Source: Nocardia sp. NBC_01327
GTDB lineage: Bacteria > Actinomycetota > Actinomycetes > Mycobacteriales > Mycobacteriaceae
Direction: 5' to 3'
Length of the DNA: 64,000 nucleotides
Assembly (NCBI RefSeq): GCF_035958815.1
Contig: NZ_CP108383.1
Location: forward strand, 186,001-250,000
Position numbers and translations under genes: made by a program. This document shows positions 16,925 through 26,071 of the stretch, in pieces (the first letter of the stretch is position 1; each line of letters begins with the position of its first letter). The notes below the pieces were generated by a model, which worked only from the letters and a program-made list of their open reading frames with translations, was not told the origin of the DNA and searched no databases.

Positions 16925-17530
16925 TCAGGGAGCAGACCAGCGTTCGAGCCAGGGGGTTGCGGTCGCGGCGATTTCCTCGAAGCCGGAGCGGTAGGAGTGC
17001 GCTTGGCCGGGGATGATGTGGACCTCCGCGGCGTCGGCGGGGTCGGGGATGCCGAAAGGGTCTCGGGCGCCGTTGATTACGACTACCTCGATGGGGCGGG
17101 GCTCGAGCAGTTCCTCCCGCCGCGACTTCTCCGGCTTGCCGGGGGGATGCAGGGGAAACGACAGTGCGAGCACACCGCGGGCCCCGACCGTGCGCGCCGT
17201 CCGGCAGGCAACCCGGGCGCCATTGCTGCGGCCGCCCTGAATGAGCGGAACACCGCGAAACTTCTTGCGCAGCAGGGCGGTGGTCTCCACCCAGGCCGCG
17301 TCCTGAACATCAGCCTTTCCCGGCGCCCGGCGACCCGCCACCCGGTACGGCTGCGTCACCAGCGCCACCGCGCCGCCCAGCTCCAGCGCCGAATCACGCA
17401 CGACCAGCAGATCTTTCGCATCGGTTCCACCGCCGGAACCGTGGGTCAGCACCAGCAGGAAAGCGGGCGGCTTCCGGGCGGGCCGCGCGATATCGGCCTC
17501 CGCCGGACCGGCACTCGTTTCGATGCGCAC
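16925..17530 (-). CDS. Tex30/KANL3-like alpha/beta hydrolase
   Basis: 201 residues from GTG 17530. The family pattern starts with IETSAGPAEADI, then LVLTHGSGGGTDAKDL, the nucleophile elbow GGRSNGARVA (Ser), a late Asp in INGARDPFG and the His in PGQAHSYRSG. These small dienelactone-hydrolase-like proteins are of unknown substrate. Starting at 17530 matches the usual family length; an upstream ATG or GTG (to 17605) would add ~25 residues. A TAGCGT hexamer lies 5 bases before GTG 17530 and could be the -10 of a leaderless mRNA. It is divergent from fadE5. Confidence 0.7.
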   Translation of the reverse strand: MRIETSAGPAEADIARPARKPPAFLLVLTHGSGGGTDAKDLLVVRDSALELGGAVALVTQPYRVAGRRAPGKADVQDAAWVETTALLRKKFRGVPLIQGGRSNGARVACRTARTVGARGVLALSFPLHPPGKPEKSRREELLEPRPIEVVVINGARDPFGIPDPADAAEVHIIPGQAHSYRSGFEEIAATATPWLERWSAP

Positions 17531-17754
17531 AGCACACGCTAACCAGCGATCCGGCCCGTGCCGGTGCGGCACACCGCCCATGGTTCCGGTCGGCGCCGAC
17601 CCCACGCGACACGCTCGCTATCTGCGCCTATTGGACGCTGTAAAGCAAACCCCTGACCAGCCCTTACGACCTCACCGCCGATTCACCCCGAATGTGCGTA
17701 TGAGCGGCGCGGGTGCTTCTGGTCACATTGCGCGAGATCATCTTGGCGGGACCC

Positions 17755-17795
17755 TTACCCGTGGGTAACATGGCACTTAAGTTACCCGTCAGTAG
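17755..17795. promoter_or_regulatory. Two TetR-type operators at the fadE5 promoter
   Basis: Site 1 (17755-17768) is the perfect palindrome TTACCCGTGGGTAA; site 2 (17782-17795) is TTACCCGTCAGTAG. Both are TTAC-N6-GTAA-like and their centres are 27 bases apart. Site 1 overlaps a -10-like TAACAT (17766-17771). The same motif occurs before the TetR gene at 27334 and between fabG4 and fadA2. The rest of 17531-17887 is the divergent promoter region. Confidence 0.7.
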
Positions 17796-17887
17796 AACTG
17801 CTGTTTTACGGTGTCTATCGAGGGCCTAACGGGCGGGAACGGGCAATCCGAACCGCACCCATCTCAACGGAGAGTGAGTCGACGACC

Positions 17888-19714
17888 ATGGGTCACTACA
17901 AAGCCAACGTGCGCGACCTCGAGTTCAACCTCTTCGAGGTACTCGGCCTGGGCAGCCTGCTGGACAGCGGCGCCTACGGCGACCTCGACACCGATACCGC
18001 GCGCGAAATGCTCGCCGAGGTCAAGCGTCTGGCCGAGGGCCCGCTCGCTGACTCGTTCGTCGACGGCGACCGCAACCCGCCGACCTTCGATCCCGAGACG
18101 CACACCGTCACCCTCCCCGACTCCTTCAAGAAGTCCTACCGCGCCCTCGAAGACGGCGAGTGGGCCAAGGTCGGCGTCCGCGAGGAACTGGGCGGCCTCG
18201 GCGCCCCCAGCGCCCTCACCTGGGCACTCGGCGAAATGATCCTCGGCGCCAACCCGCCGGCCCAGATGTACGCCGCCGGTGCGGGTTTCGCGCAGGTCTT
18301 CTACAACAACGGCACCGATGAGCAGAAGAAGTGGGCTCAGAAGATCGCCGACCGCAACTGGGGCGCCACCATGGTGCTGACCGAGCCCGACGCGGGCTCC
18401 GATGTCGGCGCCGGTCGCACCAAGGCCGTGCAGCAGGAAGACGGCACCTGGCACATCGAGGGCGTCAAGCGCTTCATCACCTCGGGCGACTCCGACGACC
18501 TGTTCGAGAACATCATGCACCTGGTGCTGGCTCGCCCCGAGGGCGCCGGACCGGGCACCAAGGGCCTGTCGCTGTTCTACGTGCCGAAGTTCCACTTCGA
18601 CTTCGACACCGAGACCCTCGGTGAGCGCAACGGCGTGTTCGTCACCAATGTCGAGCACAAGATGGGCATCAAGGTTTCGGCCACCTGTGAGGTCACCTTC
18701 GGCGGCCACGGCGTGCCCGCCAAGGGCTGGCTGGTGGGCGAGGTCCACAACGGCATCGCGCAGATGTTCGACGTCATCGAGAACGCTCGAATGATGGTGG
18801 GCACCAAGGCCATCGCCACGCTGTCGACCGGTTACCTGAATGCGCTGGAGTACGCCAAGATCCGCGTGCAGGGCGCCGACCTGACCCAGATGACCGATAA
18901 GGCCGCCCCGCGCGTCACCATCACCCACCACCCCGATGTGCGTCGCTCGCTGGCCACCCAGAAGGCGTACGCCGAGGGCCTGCGCGCCATCTACCTCTAC
19001 ACCGCCGCGCACCAGAACGAGGATGTCGCGCAGCTGGTTTCGGGCGCCGACAAGGAACTGGCGTTCCGCGTCAACGATCTGCTGCTGCCGATCGTCAAGG
19101 GTGTCGGCTCCGAGCGGGCCTACCAGTACCTGACCGAATCGCTGCAGACCTTCGGTGGCTCCGGCTTCCTGCAGGACTACCCGATCGAGCAGTACATCCG
19201 CGACGCCAAGATCGACTCGCTGTACGAGGGCACCACCGCCATCCAGGCGCAGGACTTCTTCTTCCGCAAGATCGCCCGCGATCGCGGTGTGGCGCTGGCG
19301 CACGTGGCCGGCCAGGTGCAGAAGTTCATCGAGCGCGAGGGTGGCAACGGCCGCCTGAAGGCCGAGCGCAAGCTGCTCGCCACCGCCCTCGAGGATGTGC
19401 AGGCCATGGCCGCCACCCTGACCGGGCACCTGATGGGCGCCCAGCAGGATCCGAAGGAGCTCTACAAGGTCGGCCTGGGCAGCGTCCGCTTCCTGATGTC
19501 GGTCGGCGATCTGCTCATCGGCTGGCAGCTGCTGCAGCAGGCCGAGGTCGCCATCAAGGCCCTCGACAACGGCTCCACCGAGGCGTTCTACACCGGCAAG
19601 ATCGCGACCGCGCAGTTCTTCGCGCGCAATATCCTGCCGGAGCTGACCGCGACCCGCACCGTGCTGTCGAACCTCGACAACGACATCATGGAGCTGGACG
19701 AGGCCGCGTTCTGA
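17888..19714 (+). CDS. fadE5: Acyl-CoA dehydrogenase FadE5
   Basis: 608 residues, close to the 611 of M. tuberculosis FadE5 (Rv0244c) and recognisably the same protein over its whole length (for example [64 protein letters not shown]). It is an FAD enzyme that oxidises acyl-CoA to trans-2-enoyl-CoA, the first step of beta-oxidation; the proposed base Glu lies in [12 protein letters not shown] (~residue 445). The long form carries an extra N-terminal segment and a C-terminal helical domain (~490-608). The start ATG 17888 gives MGHYKANV, matching the family start. Two TetR-type operators sit 93-133 bases upstream. A strong terminator follows. Confidence 0.96.
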   Translation: MGHYKANVRDLEFNLFEVLGLGSLLDSGAYGDLDTDTAREMLAEVKRLAEGPLADSFVDGDRNPPTFDPETHTVTLPDSFKKSYRALEDGEWAKVGVREELGGLGAPSALTWALGEMILGANPPAQMYAAGAGFAQVFYNNGTDEQKKWAQKIADRNWGATMVLTEPDAGSDVGAGRTKAVQQEDGTWHIEGVKRFITSGDSDDLFENIMHLVLARPEGAGPGTKGLSLFYVPKFHFDFDTETLGERNGVFVTNVEHKMGIKVSATCEVTFGGHGVPAKGWLVGEVHNGIAQMFDVIENARMMVGTKAIATLSTGYLNALEYAKIRVQGADLTQMTDKAAPRVTITHHPDVRRSLATQKAYAEGLRAIYLYTAAHQNEDVAQLVSGADKELAFRVNDLLLPIVKGVGSERAYQYLTESLQTFGGSGFLQDYPIEQYIRDAKIDSLYEGTTAIQAQDFFFRKIARDRGVALAHVAGQVQKFIEREGGNGRLKAERKLLATALEDVQAMAATLTGHLMGAQQDPKELYKVGLGSVRFLMSVGDLLIGWQLLQQAEVAIKALDNGSTEAFYTGKIATAQFFARNILPELTATRTVLSNLDNDIMELDEAAF

Positions 19715-19757
19715 TCGAGCCCTCGGCTCGAGAGCAAGAATCGGCTCCATAGCAAGA

Positions 19758-19796
19758 CAGTGCGCCCCGGGAGGAATCCCGGGGCGCACTGCTTTG
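19758..19796. terminator. Terminator between fadE5 and the VanW gene
   Basis: A perfect 14-bp stem CAGTGCGCCCCGGG (19758-19771) with its complement (19778-19791) and the tail CTTTG; placed between convergent genes. Confidence 0.75.
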
Positions 19797-19856
19797 TGCG
19801 AGAGGAGTTTCCGCTGTGTGCGGGAGCTGCTCCCGCGCCGGAACGACGGGAAGTCG

Positions 19857-21521
19857 CTACTCGCAGTTGACGACCGGGATCGGGTCGTATTTCACGGTGC
19901 GGGTGTGGCGGGAGATCTCCTTGCCGGTGTCGGCGGCGCGGATCACGCGGGTGTCCGAGGTGGTGAATCCCGGTGCGCCGTCCGAGGGGATGCAGTTCTT
20001 GCCCGCGGGCAGCGTGACAGTCTTGGGTTCGGTCGGTTTGGTGCGGTCACCGGTGATCGATTCGACCTCAACGGTTTTGGTGCCCCAGATGCGGACCGTC
20101 AGCTCGGAATTGCCCGCGAGGGTTTCGATGTAGACGCCGTGCGGGGTGTTGTTGCGGAATTTCAGGTCGATGGCGCCGTCGAAGACGGTGGCCTCGCGGG
20201 CGGCGGGATAGCGGGAGATGTAGTAGCTGTGCTCGGTGTGGCCCGCATCCTCGAGACCGGCGAAGTACGCGGCGTTGTAGAGGGTGGTGGCGAACTGGCT
20301 GATACCGCCGCCGACCGCCACATCGGGCCTGCCGTTATTGATGATGCCGGACTCGACATAGCCCTGTGCGACGCCGCGGGTACCGGTGAAGTCGTTGAGC
20401 GAGAAGGTATCTCCGGGCCGCACCAGCGCACCGTCCACCTTGCGCGCCACGGTGCGGATATTCACCCCCGAGGGGCCGCTGAACCCGCCGGTGGTGAAGG
20501 AGCCGATCACCTGGACGATGCCGAGCTTTTCGGCGTCCGCGGTGGTCAGCCCGGGTTGCGCCGGTGCGTAGACGACGGCTTTGGCACGGTCGCCGGGCGC
20601 CGCCAGCAGCGTGGGCAGCCCCTCGAAGGTCTTGTCCCAGTTGACGGTTTCGCCGACGACCGCGGGCACGACGGACGCGCGAGTGCCGGACAGCGCGAAG
20701 GTGGCGTCCTTCGGCTCCGCCTCGGTGGACTTCAACTGCGGCCCGAGCACGCCGGTCAGGACCGCGCTGTCGTACGAGAGGGCCAGTCCGCCTTGGTCGT
20801 TCGGGTGGAAGGAGAGTGCGGCGGCGAGCTGCGCCGGCTCCAGGACGGCATTGCCGCCCTTGCCGGTGAAGGTGATGGGGGCGCGCACCGCGGGCTGCGC
20901 GATCTCGCGCATCGCCTGGTCGACGGCCTCCGCGCGCACTCGCGCCTGGGTCTCGGTGACGGGCAGATCCAGTACCGAACCGTCGGCCCAGTGGTCCACC
21001 AGCGCGGCACGGGCGGCGGGCACATCGAGTACTCGCCCCGGCACCGGCCGTACCGGCGCCGGCCTGCCCTGATCGAAGACGATGCCCCCTTCGACGGGCT
21101 GCCGATCGTGTGCGCGCAGCGCGTTCAACTGCCGGGTCAGGGCGCCGCCCCCGATCGCGGTGGCGGGCTCCACCTTTCGGGTCCCGAAGAACGACCACAA
21201 TCGGGTGAAGGGGTTCACGGGCTGGCCGCCGATGCGATCCCAGGTCTCGTCCCAGTCCAGCGACAGACCCGCGTCGTGCGGCACCAGATCGGTCCGGAAA
21301 TCACCGATCGTGACCGTGAGCGGTTGTACCGCACGCGGATTCAAGATCGTCTCCAGCCGGGTCTGCGCCTGTGACCGATCCTGTCCGCCGATATCCACTC
21401 CGGCGACCTGGACCCCGCGCGGCACCTGTCCCGACGACAGCGACCAGTCCACCGCGAAGGCAATACCCCCTACGGCTACCAGCACACCTGCAGCAATACC
21501 GACCCGGCGGGCTGTGAACAC
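19857..21521 (-). CDS. VanW-family membrane protein with peptidoglycan-binding-like repeats
   Basis: 554 residues from GTG 21521; GGGAGGA 6 bases upstream decides this start over the longer frame to 21623. One N-terminal membrane helix (residues ~6-25, VGIAAGVLVAVGGIAFAVDW) places the rest outside. Residues ~40-260 contain two YoaR-type putative peptidoglycan-binding repeats (GVDIGGQDRSQAQTRLE; a second around AITFTGKGGNAV). Residues ~365-500 are the VanW domain with NIRTVARKVDGALVRPGDTFSLNDF, GGGISQFATTLYNAAYFAGL and HSYYISRYPAAREATV. VanW-type proteins occur near glycopeptide-resistance and wall genes, but their chemistry is unknown. It is convergent with fadE5. Confidence 0.88.
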   Translation of the reverse strand: MFTARRVGIAAGVLVAVGGIAFAVDWSLSSGQVPRGVQVAGVDIGGQDRSQAQTRLETILNPRAVQPLTVTIGDFRTDLVPHDAGLSLDWDETWDRIGGQPVNPFTRLWSFFGTRKVEPATAIGGGALTRQLNALRAHDRQPVEGGIVFDQGRPAPVRPVPGRVLDVPAARAALVDHWADGSVLDLPVTETQARVRAEAVDQAMREIAQPAVRAPITFTGKGGNAVLEPAQLAAALSFHPNDQGGLALSYDSAVLTGVLGPQLKSTEAEPKDATFALSGTRASVVPAVVGETVNWDKTFEGLPTLLAAPGDRAKAVVYAPAQPGLTTADAEKLGIVQVIGSFTTGGFSGPSGVNIRTVARKVDGALVRPGDTFSLNDFTGTRGVAQGYVESGIINNGRPDVAVGGGISQFATTLYNAAYFAGLEDAGHTEHSYYISRYPAAREATVFDGAIDLKFRNNTPHGVYIETLAGNSELTVRIWGTKTVEVESITGDRTKPTEPKTVTLPAGKNCIPSDGAPGFTTSDTRVIRAADTGKEISRHTRTVKYDPIPVVNCE

Positions 21522-21804
21522 GAAGAATCCTCCCAGATAAGGAATAGCTACTTTCTCGCAACATAGAATAAGGACAAAAAGAAGCTCCGTGCGGTTGCCG
21601 GGTCGGGGGTCTGGCAACAGCACGGAGCCACCCCGTGTATCGACGCCTGCTCATAGGCGTTACATACCTGGCCCACAAGACCGGAAAAAATTCTCGGCAA
21701 CCTCGACTGGGACAATCGAGACACAGCCACACGGCGCCCTCGCCGGAACACAGCCACGCAGAGCTCGGGGCAGACCGGGGCTCGGGACGACTCCAGGAGA
21801 CGAG

Positions 21805-22833
21805 ATGCAACTCGGAATGATCGGGCTCGGCCGGATGGGTGGCAATATCGTGCGCCGCATCGTCCGGGACGGACACACCGCCGTCGGCTTCGAACGCCAC
21901 AGCGCGCAGATCGACGGACTCACCGCCGAGCTCGGCGACAGCTTTTCGGGCACCACGGAGCTGCCGAAATTCATCGCCATGCTGGAAACCCCGCGCGTCG
22001 TATGGGTGATGATCCCGGCGGGCGCGACCGGTGCGGTCATCGATCAGCTCGCCGAACTGCTGGAACCCGGCGATATCATCATCGATGGCGGCAACAGCCG
22101 GTACCACGAGGACATCAAGCGCGCGAAAGCACTGCAGCCCAAGGGTATTCACTATGTCGATATCGGCACCTCGGGCGGCGTGTTCGGCCTGGACCGCGGC
22201 TTCTGCCTGATGATCGGCGGTGAGGACACGATCGTCGCCCACCTCGAACCACTGCTGCAGTCCATCGCCCCCGGTGTCGCCGCCGCGCCGCGCACCCCCG
22301 GCCGCACCGGCGCACCGTCCACCGCCGAGGAGGGCTATCTGCACTGCGGCCCGGCGGGTGCGGGTCACTTCGTGAAGATGGTGCACAACGGCATCGAATA
22401 CGGCGCCATGGCCGCGTATTCCGAGGGAATGAACATCCTGCACAAGGCGAATGTCGGCAATCAGCAGGATACGGAGCATTCGGCCGAGGTCACGCCGCTG
22501 GAGAACCCCGAGTTCTATCAGTACGACATCGACATTCCGGAGGTCACCGAGGTGTGGCGGCGCGGTTCGGTGGTCGCGTCCTGGCTGCTCGACCTCACCG
22601 CCGCCGCCCTCTACGCCGATCCCAATCTGGACTCGTTCGGCGGCCGGGTCTCCGATTCCGGGGAGGGCCGCTGGACGGTCGACGCCGCCATCGACGAGGG
22701 CGTGCCCGCACCGGTGCTGTCGGCCGCGCTGTTCCAGCGCTTCTCCTCGCGCGGTGAATCGCTCTACTCGGACAAGGTGCTCTCGGCCATGCGCCAGGCG
22801 TTCGGCGGGCATCACGAACTTCCGAAGCAGTAG
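21805..22833 (+). CDS. gnd: 6-phosphogluconate dehydrogenase, decarboxylating, short form
   Basis: 342 residues from ATG 21805 (AGGAGA 6 bases upstream). The Rossmann loop is MIGLGRMGGNIVRRI, and the substrate motifs IIDGGNSRYHEDI, IGTSGGVFGL and GHFVKMVHNGIEYG contain the conserved Asn, Ser-Gly-Gly and Lys/His/Asn/Glu of this family. It oxidises and decarboxylates 6-phosphogluconate to ribulose 5-phosphate. The short (~340 residue) form, like Gnd2 of M. tuberculosis, often prefers NAD; the cofactor cannot be proven here, though Phe-Glu-Arg after the second strand (VGFERH) has an acidic residue, which favours NAD over NADP. A long frame starting at 21589 is rejected. Confidence 0.92.
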   Translation: MQLGMIGLGRMGGNIVRRIVRDGHTAVGFERHSAQIDGLTAELGDSFSGTTELPKFIAMLETPRVVWVMIPAGATGAVIDQLAELLEPGDIIIDGGNSRYHEDIKRAKALQPKGIHYVDIGTSGGVFGLDRGFCLMIGGEDTIVAHLEPLLQSIAPGVAAAPRTPGRTGAPSTAEEGYLHCGPAGAGHFVKMVHNGIEYGAMAAYSEGMNILHKANVGNQQDTEHSAEVTPLENPEFYQYDIDIPEVTEVWRRGSVVASWLLDLTAAALYADPNLDSFGGRVSDSGEGRWTVDAAIDEGVPAPVLSAALFQRFSSRGESLYSDKVLSAMRQAFGGHHELPKQ

Positions 22834-22837
22834 TTCA

Positions 22838-22877
22838 CGACAGTGGCTCCCGGCCTGTGGGCCGGGAGCCACTGTCG
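22838..22877. terminator. Bidirectional terminator after gnd
   Basis: A near-perfect 18-bp stem from CGACAGTGGCTCCCGGCC (22838-22855) pairing with 22860-22877 across a tight loop, between gnd and the convergent exported operon. Confidence 0.75.
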
Positions 22878-22896
22878 ATTCGGTTCGAGGCCGGCG

Positions 22897-22986
22897 TCAG
22901 AAACCGAGGGCCTGCGCTGCCATTTTCGCGACCGCGAGCGGTCCGAAGGTGAGCAGGTAGACCACGCCATCCACGATTGCCATCAT
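22897..22986 (-). CDS. Candidate 29-residue hydrophobic small protein
   Basis: A short frame, MMAIVDGVVYLLTFGPLAVA followed by KMAAQALGF, starts 13 bases after the stop of the lipase-like gene and ends just before the gnd terminator. The codons are strongly G/C-ending (about 23 of 29), which argues for coding. The peptide is amphipathic to hydrophobic and could lie in or on the membrane. No family is known to me; the ribosome binding site is weak (GAGAG), so translation may depend on coupling to the gene before it. Confidence 0.5.
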   Translation of the reverse strand: MMAIVDGVVYLLTFGPLAVAKMAAQALGF

Positions 22987-22999
22987 CAGTGCACCACTC

Positions 23000-24325
23000 T
23001 CAGTCGAAATTGCTGTCGATCCAGTCGATGGTCTGCATGCCGAACAGGTCGACACCCCATCCGTACATATCCGTGATGAAGCGCTCCATGCTGCAGTCCG
23101 TGGGCGCGTAGGTGACATCGGTGCCCTGCGAGCGGTAGGTGTCGGCCAGATCGCGGGCGTCCTTGGCGGGCACCAGCGACATGGGCGAATCATCCTTGGC
23201 GCAGGACGAGATCATGATCTTCGACTTGGGAGTTCCATTGCGCCCCAGCACATTGTTCTGGAAGGCGCGCTGGAAATCCGGTTCGTCGGCGGGATTGCGG
23301 CCCGAGTCGAACAGCGCCTCCATCGGCACGAACGGCAGGCCGAAGTAGGCCGGGACCTGGCACTGGGTGCGATAGAAATTCGCGAGCGCCTGTCCGGCCG
23401 GATTGAGCTTGGCGTTCACCTGCATCTCCGGGTACCAGGGCTCGAGTCCGAGCAGGGTCGCCAGGGCGAAGCCGGATCCGACCGAACCGCTGGTGACGCG
23501 CATGAAGCTGGCCGGATCGACCACCATGCCCTCGAGCACGGTCGATTTGATGTCCAGCTCCGGCGCGTACTTCGGGGCCATCTCGGCCGAGAAGGCCGCT
23601 CCCACACCGCCACCGGCGATTCCGAACATGCCGATCTGGGTGCTACTGCTCAGACCCGCCTCCGGCAGGCGCAAAGCCGCACGCGCACCGTCCAATTGAG
23701 CGTGCCCGGCGTAGCTGCCGACGAAGACCCCGTGCGGATTGCGGTCCGCGTCATTGCCGACATCGGAGATCATCACCGCGTAGCCCTTGTCGAACATGAG
23801 CGCCAGCGGGCCCAGCGCCGACCACGACGAACCGTCCAGCGGCGCGCCACCGGTCCACTGCGTGCTCGGATGGCACGACCAGCCGACGCTGTCATTGGCC
23901 TCCTGATAGGAGATCAGGCGACGTTCCGAGGCGGGCTTGCCGTCCTTCGGGATCATCAGGATGCCGGTGCTGATGACCGGGGTGACACCGTCCGGGGCCG
24001 TGGTCACGTACATCAGCTTGTAGGCCTCGACGGTGCGCGGCTTCACGCCGAGGAACATCACGTCCACCGGCTTGGACTTCAGAATCGTGCCGGGCTGCTC
24101 CGCACCGGTGAGCGAAGGCTCCTGGTAGAAGGGATCATTCGCGAGCAGGGCCGTGAATTTCTCTTCCGCCGAGGCGTTTTCGGCGGTGTCGAGCGTGCCG
24201 ACCACGAAACCGTTGAAGATTCGCTCGGGTCCGGGCACCGGATTGACGGGATCTGCCGCCGCGGTGGCGATTCCGGTGAGCATGAGCGCCACGGCCAGGA
24301 GCGGTGCGGGCAATCTGAAACGCAT
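23000..24325 (-). CDS. Secreted lipase-family protein lacking the catalytic Ser and His (pseudoenzyme)
   Basis: 441 residues with a Sec signal peptide (hydrophobic 8-20, cleavage near ATAAADP). The fold and order of segments match the secretory lipases (LIP family) of actinomycetes, for example the complete enzyme encoded at 59023. The nucleophile elbow reads FGIAGGGVG, with Ala237 where the active relative has Ser (WGYSGGGMA). The late segment CSMERF has Arg415 where the relative has His (LSEHF). The acid is retained (KDDSPMS, Asp378/379). Two of three triad residues are therefore lost while the rest of the fold is intact, so a binding rather than hydrolytic role is likely. It starts 2 bases after the stop of the secreted protein gene upstream, so the two are co-transcribed. 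Confidence 0.8.
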   Translation of the reverse strand: MRFRLPAPLLAVALMLTGIATAAADPVNPVPGPERIFNGFVVGTLDTAENASAEEKFTALLANDPFYQEPSLTGAEQPGTILKSKPVDVMFLGVKPRTVEAYKLMYVTTAPDGVTPVISTGILMIPKDGKPASERRLISYQEANDSVGWSCHPSTQWTGGAPLDGSSWSALGPLALMFDKGYAVMISDVGNDADRNPHGVFVGSYAGHAQLDGARAALRLPEAGLSSSTQIGMFGIAGGGVGAAFSAEMAPKYAPELDIKSTVLEGMVVDPASFMRVTSGSVGSGFALATLLGLEPWYPEMQVNAKLNPAGQALANFYRTQCQVPAYFGLPFVPMEALFDSGRNPADEPDFQRAFQNNVLGRNGTPKSKIMISSCAKDDSPMSLVPAKDARDLADTYRSQGTDVTYAPTDCSMERFITDMYGWGVDLFGMQTIDWIDSNFD

Positions 24326-24327
24326 GA

Positions 24328-25632
24328 CTAACGTACCGCCGCTTCCACATTCGTCGGATTGGTGTTCGAGGGGGCCACATCCGAGGGGGTCACCTGGAGT
24401 TCCCGCGCCGCGGACTCGAGTAGCTGCGGAATGTTCAGCAGCGGGCGATGCGATTCCATCTGGACCTCGTACGGCGTATTCATGGTGGCCTCCAGTGCGG
24501 GCCAGTTGTTCTCGACCTGGTAGCGGTACTTGGGCAGCAGTTCGGTGGTGATGTAGTCCCAGCGCGAGTCCAGGACCGCCCAATTCCAGTCCGGCAGCGG
24601 CAGTGTCAGCAGGGCGCCGCGACCGTCGGCCCCGGTGAACGGGATGCGCACCGGATGGAATTCGCGCGGCGGAGTGACACCGGCGACGGACGGCGAACCG
24701 GCCGCACCGCTGACATAGGTGATCGCCTCGCCGACATCGCCCCTGTAGGAACGCACTTCGTCCCACTGGCGGCCGATGGCCCACTGCTGTTCGCGGCGCA
24801 GCAGCACACCGTTGCCGGTGGCAATGCGATCGCCGTCGCCGGAGGCGACATCACGCCAGGCGCTCAGAATGTCGTCGCCGAACAGGCCCGCGGCGCGGAA
24901 CTCCTCCAGGGCCGGCAGCCCCGCGGTGACGTAGGCGTCGTGCATGGGCATCAGATCCGAGAAGATGTTCTTCTGCATCACCAGGATCATCCCGATGATG
25001 TAGCGCACATCGTCGGGCGTGATGTTCGGACCGGCGGCAGCCAGTGCGCGCAGACCGCTGGGCAGCTGTGCCACCGCGGCCGGTCCGGCGGCCTGCTGCA
25101 CCGCGCCCATGACGGAGCGGGCCGATTCGGAAAGTCCCGGCAGGCCATAGATATCGGAGCCCATGAGCTCGAAATCGATGAGCCCGCCACCGAAGTCGGC
25201 GCCGACCTGGCCGCCCATTCCGGCCCACTGCAATTCGCGATGCGCGAGCTGCAGGTCCTCGTAATAGCGGTAGGACTTGATCAGATTGTCGCGATTGGCC
25301 TGCACTCCGGTGCGCGGATTCCACGCGGCCAGATCGATTCCGGCCTTGCCGGTCGCGTCGACCAGCCAGTACTGGTACAGGAGGGCGGCATACCGCGTCG
25401 GCGAAATGCCTTGGGCGCGAGCCTCGTCCAGAAGTCTGCCGAGCTCGGCGCGGTCATAGGGCAGGGCCGCGTTGACGCCGCCCGGAGCCTGCGAGGCATC
25501 CCGGTTGGTCAGCGGCAGGTCGAGATAGCGGTCGACCTCGCTCGCGGTGGCGGGCCCGGCACTCGCGAGCCCGAGCCCGATCGCCACGGCCACGCCCAGC
25601 GCGGCCGTGCGCAATAACGCACTCATTCGCAT
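24328..25632 (-). CDS. Secreted protein of unknown function, operon with lipase-like gene
   Basis: 434 residues. Start ATG 25632 (MRMSALL) with GAGGGAGAA upstream; the next ATG at 25626 is an alternative. A Sec signal peptide covers residues ~1-30 (hydrophobic GVAVAIGLGLASA, cleavage after ATA). The mature part is mostly helical with many aromatic residues (motifs LAHRELQWAGMGGQVG, DWNWAVLDSRWDYI), ends in a Thr/Asn/Pro-rich tail and has no Cys. I do not recognise the family. The stop overlaps the leader of the lipase-like gene (2-base gap), so the two are translated together and probably work together outside the membrane. Confidence 0.75.
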   Translation of the reverse strand: MRMSALLRTAALGVAVAIGLGLASAGPATASEVDRYLDLPLTNRDASQAPGGVNAALPYDRAELGRLLDEARAQGISPTRYAALLYQYWLVDATGKAGIDLAAWNPRTGVQANRDNLIKSYRYYEDLQLAHRELQWAGMGGQVGADFGGGLIDFELMGSDIYGLPGLSESARSVMGAVQQAAGPAAVAQLPSGLRALAAAGPNITPDDVRYIIGMILVMQKNIFSDLMPMHDAYVTAGLPALEEFRAAGLFGDDILSAWRDVASGDGDRIATGNGVLLRREQQWAIGRQWDEVRSYRGDVGEAITYVSGAAGSPSVAGVTPPREFHPVRIPFTGADGRGALLTLPLPDWNWAVLDSRWDYITTELLPKYRYQVENNWPALEATMNTPYEVQMESHRPLLNIPQLLESAARELQVTPSDVAPSNTNPTNVEAAVR

Positions 25633-25785
25633 ATTGATCCGGTTCTCCCTCGTTTTTCGCCGGACCGCATCGACCACCCTGGGTAGCCAAAACGATGCTC
25701 GATGCCGAGGCACGACGGTTTTCGATGCCTTCACACCCGCCGGTACCGGACAGCGCCCCACCGCTCCGATCGACCAACAGGCAGA

Positions 25786-25818
25786 CATACGCAGCTGACA
25801 CCACCTGTCAGACGTATG
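25786..25818. promoter_or_regulatory. Nested inverted repeat upstream of the exported operon
   Basis: Inner arms CTGACA (25795-25800) and TGTCAG (25806-25811) are enclosed by CATACG (25786-25791) and CGTATG (25813-25818). This looks like an operator for a dimeric regulator in the leader region of the minus-strand operon starting at 25632. The surrounding stretch 25633-26071 has no gene; 25845-25935 is markedly AT-rich and probably holds promoters for both divergent genes. Confidence 0.4.
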
Positions 25819-26071
25819 GACGGCACGCTACTAGCAGTCGGGGGCGGGAAGGAAATTAATAGATGTGTTGATCGCCACACGTTTGCTGAAAATAGCCTTT
25901 TACCTGGGGTTTACCAAATTATTACCGAGCCGTCGGCCAAAGTGACCGCCGAGGATTACGCGCGGCCGCACCACCTCGCCCGCGAACGAAGGGGCCGGCG
26001 ACGCGCCGCAGCGGGTCGCAACACGTGTCTGCGGTAGGCAGTGGCCGCGCGGGTCGCTACCGTCGGGGGTC

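Noticed and set aside
17864..19789. 641-residue minus-strand ORF
   Set aside because: Antisense to fadE5 over its whole length.
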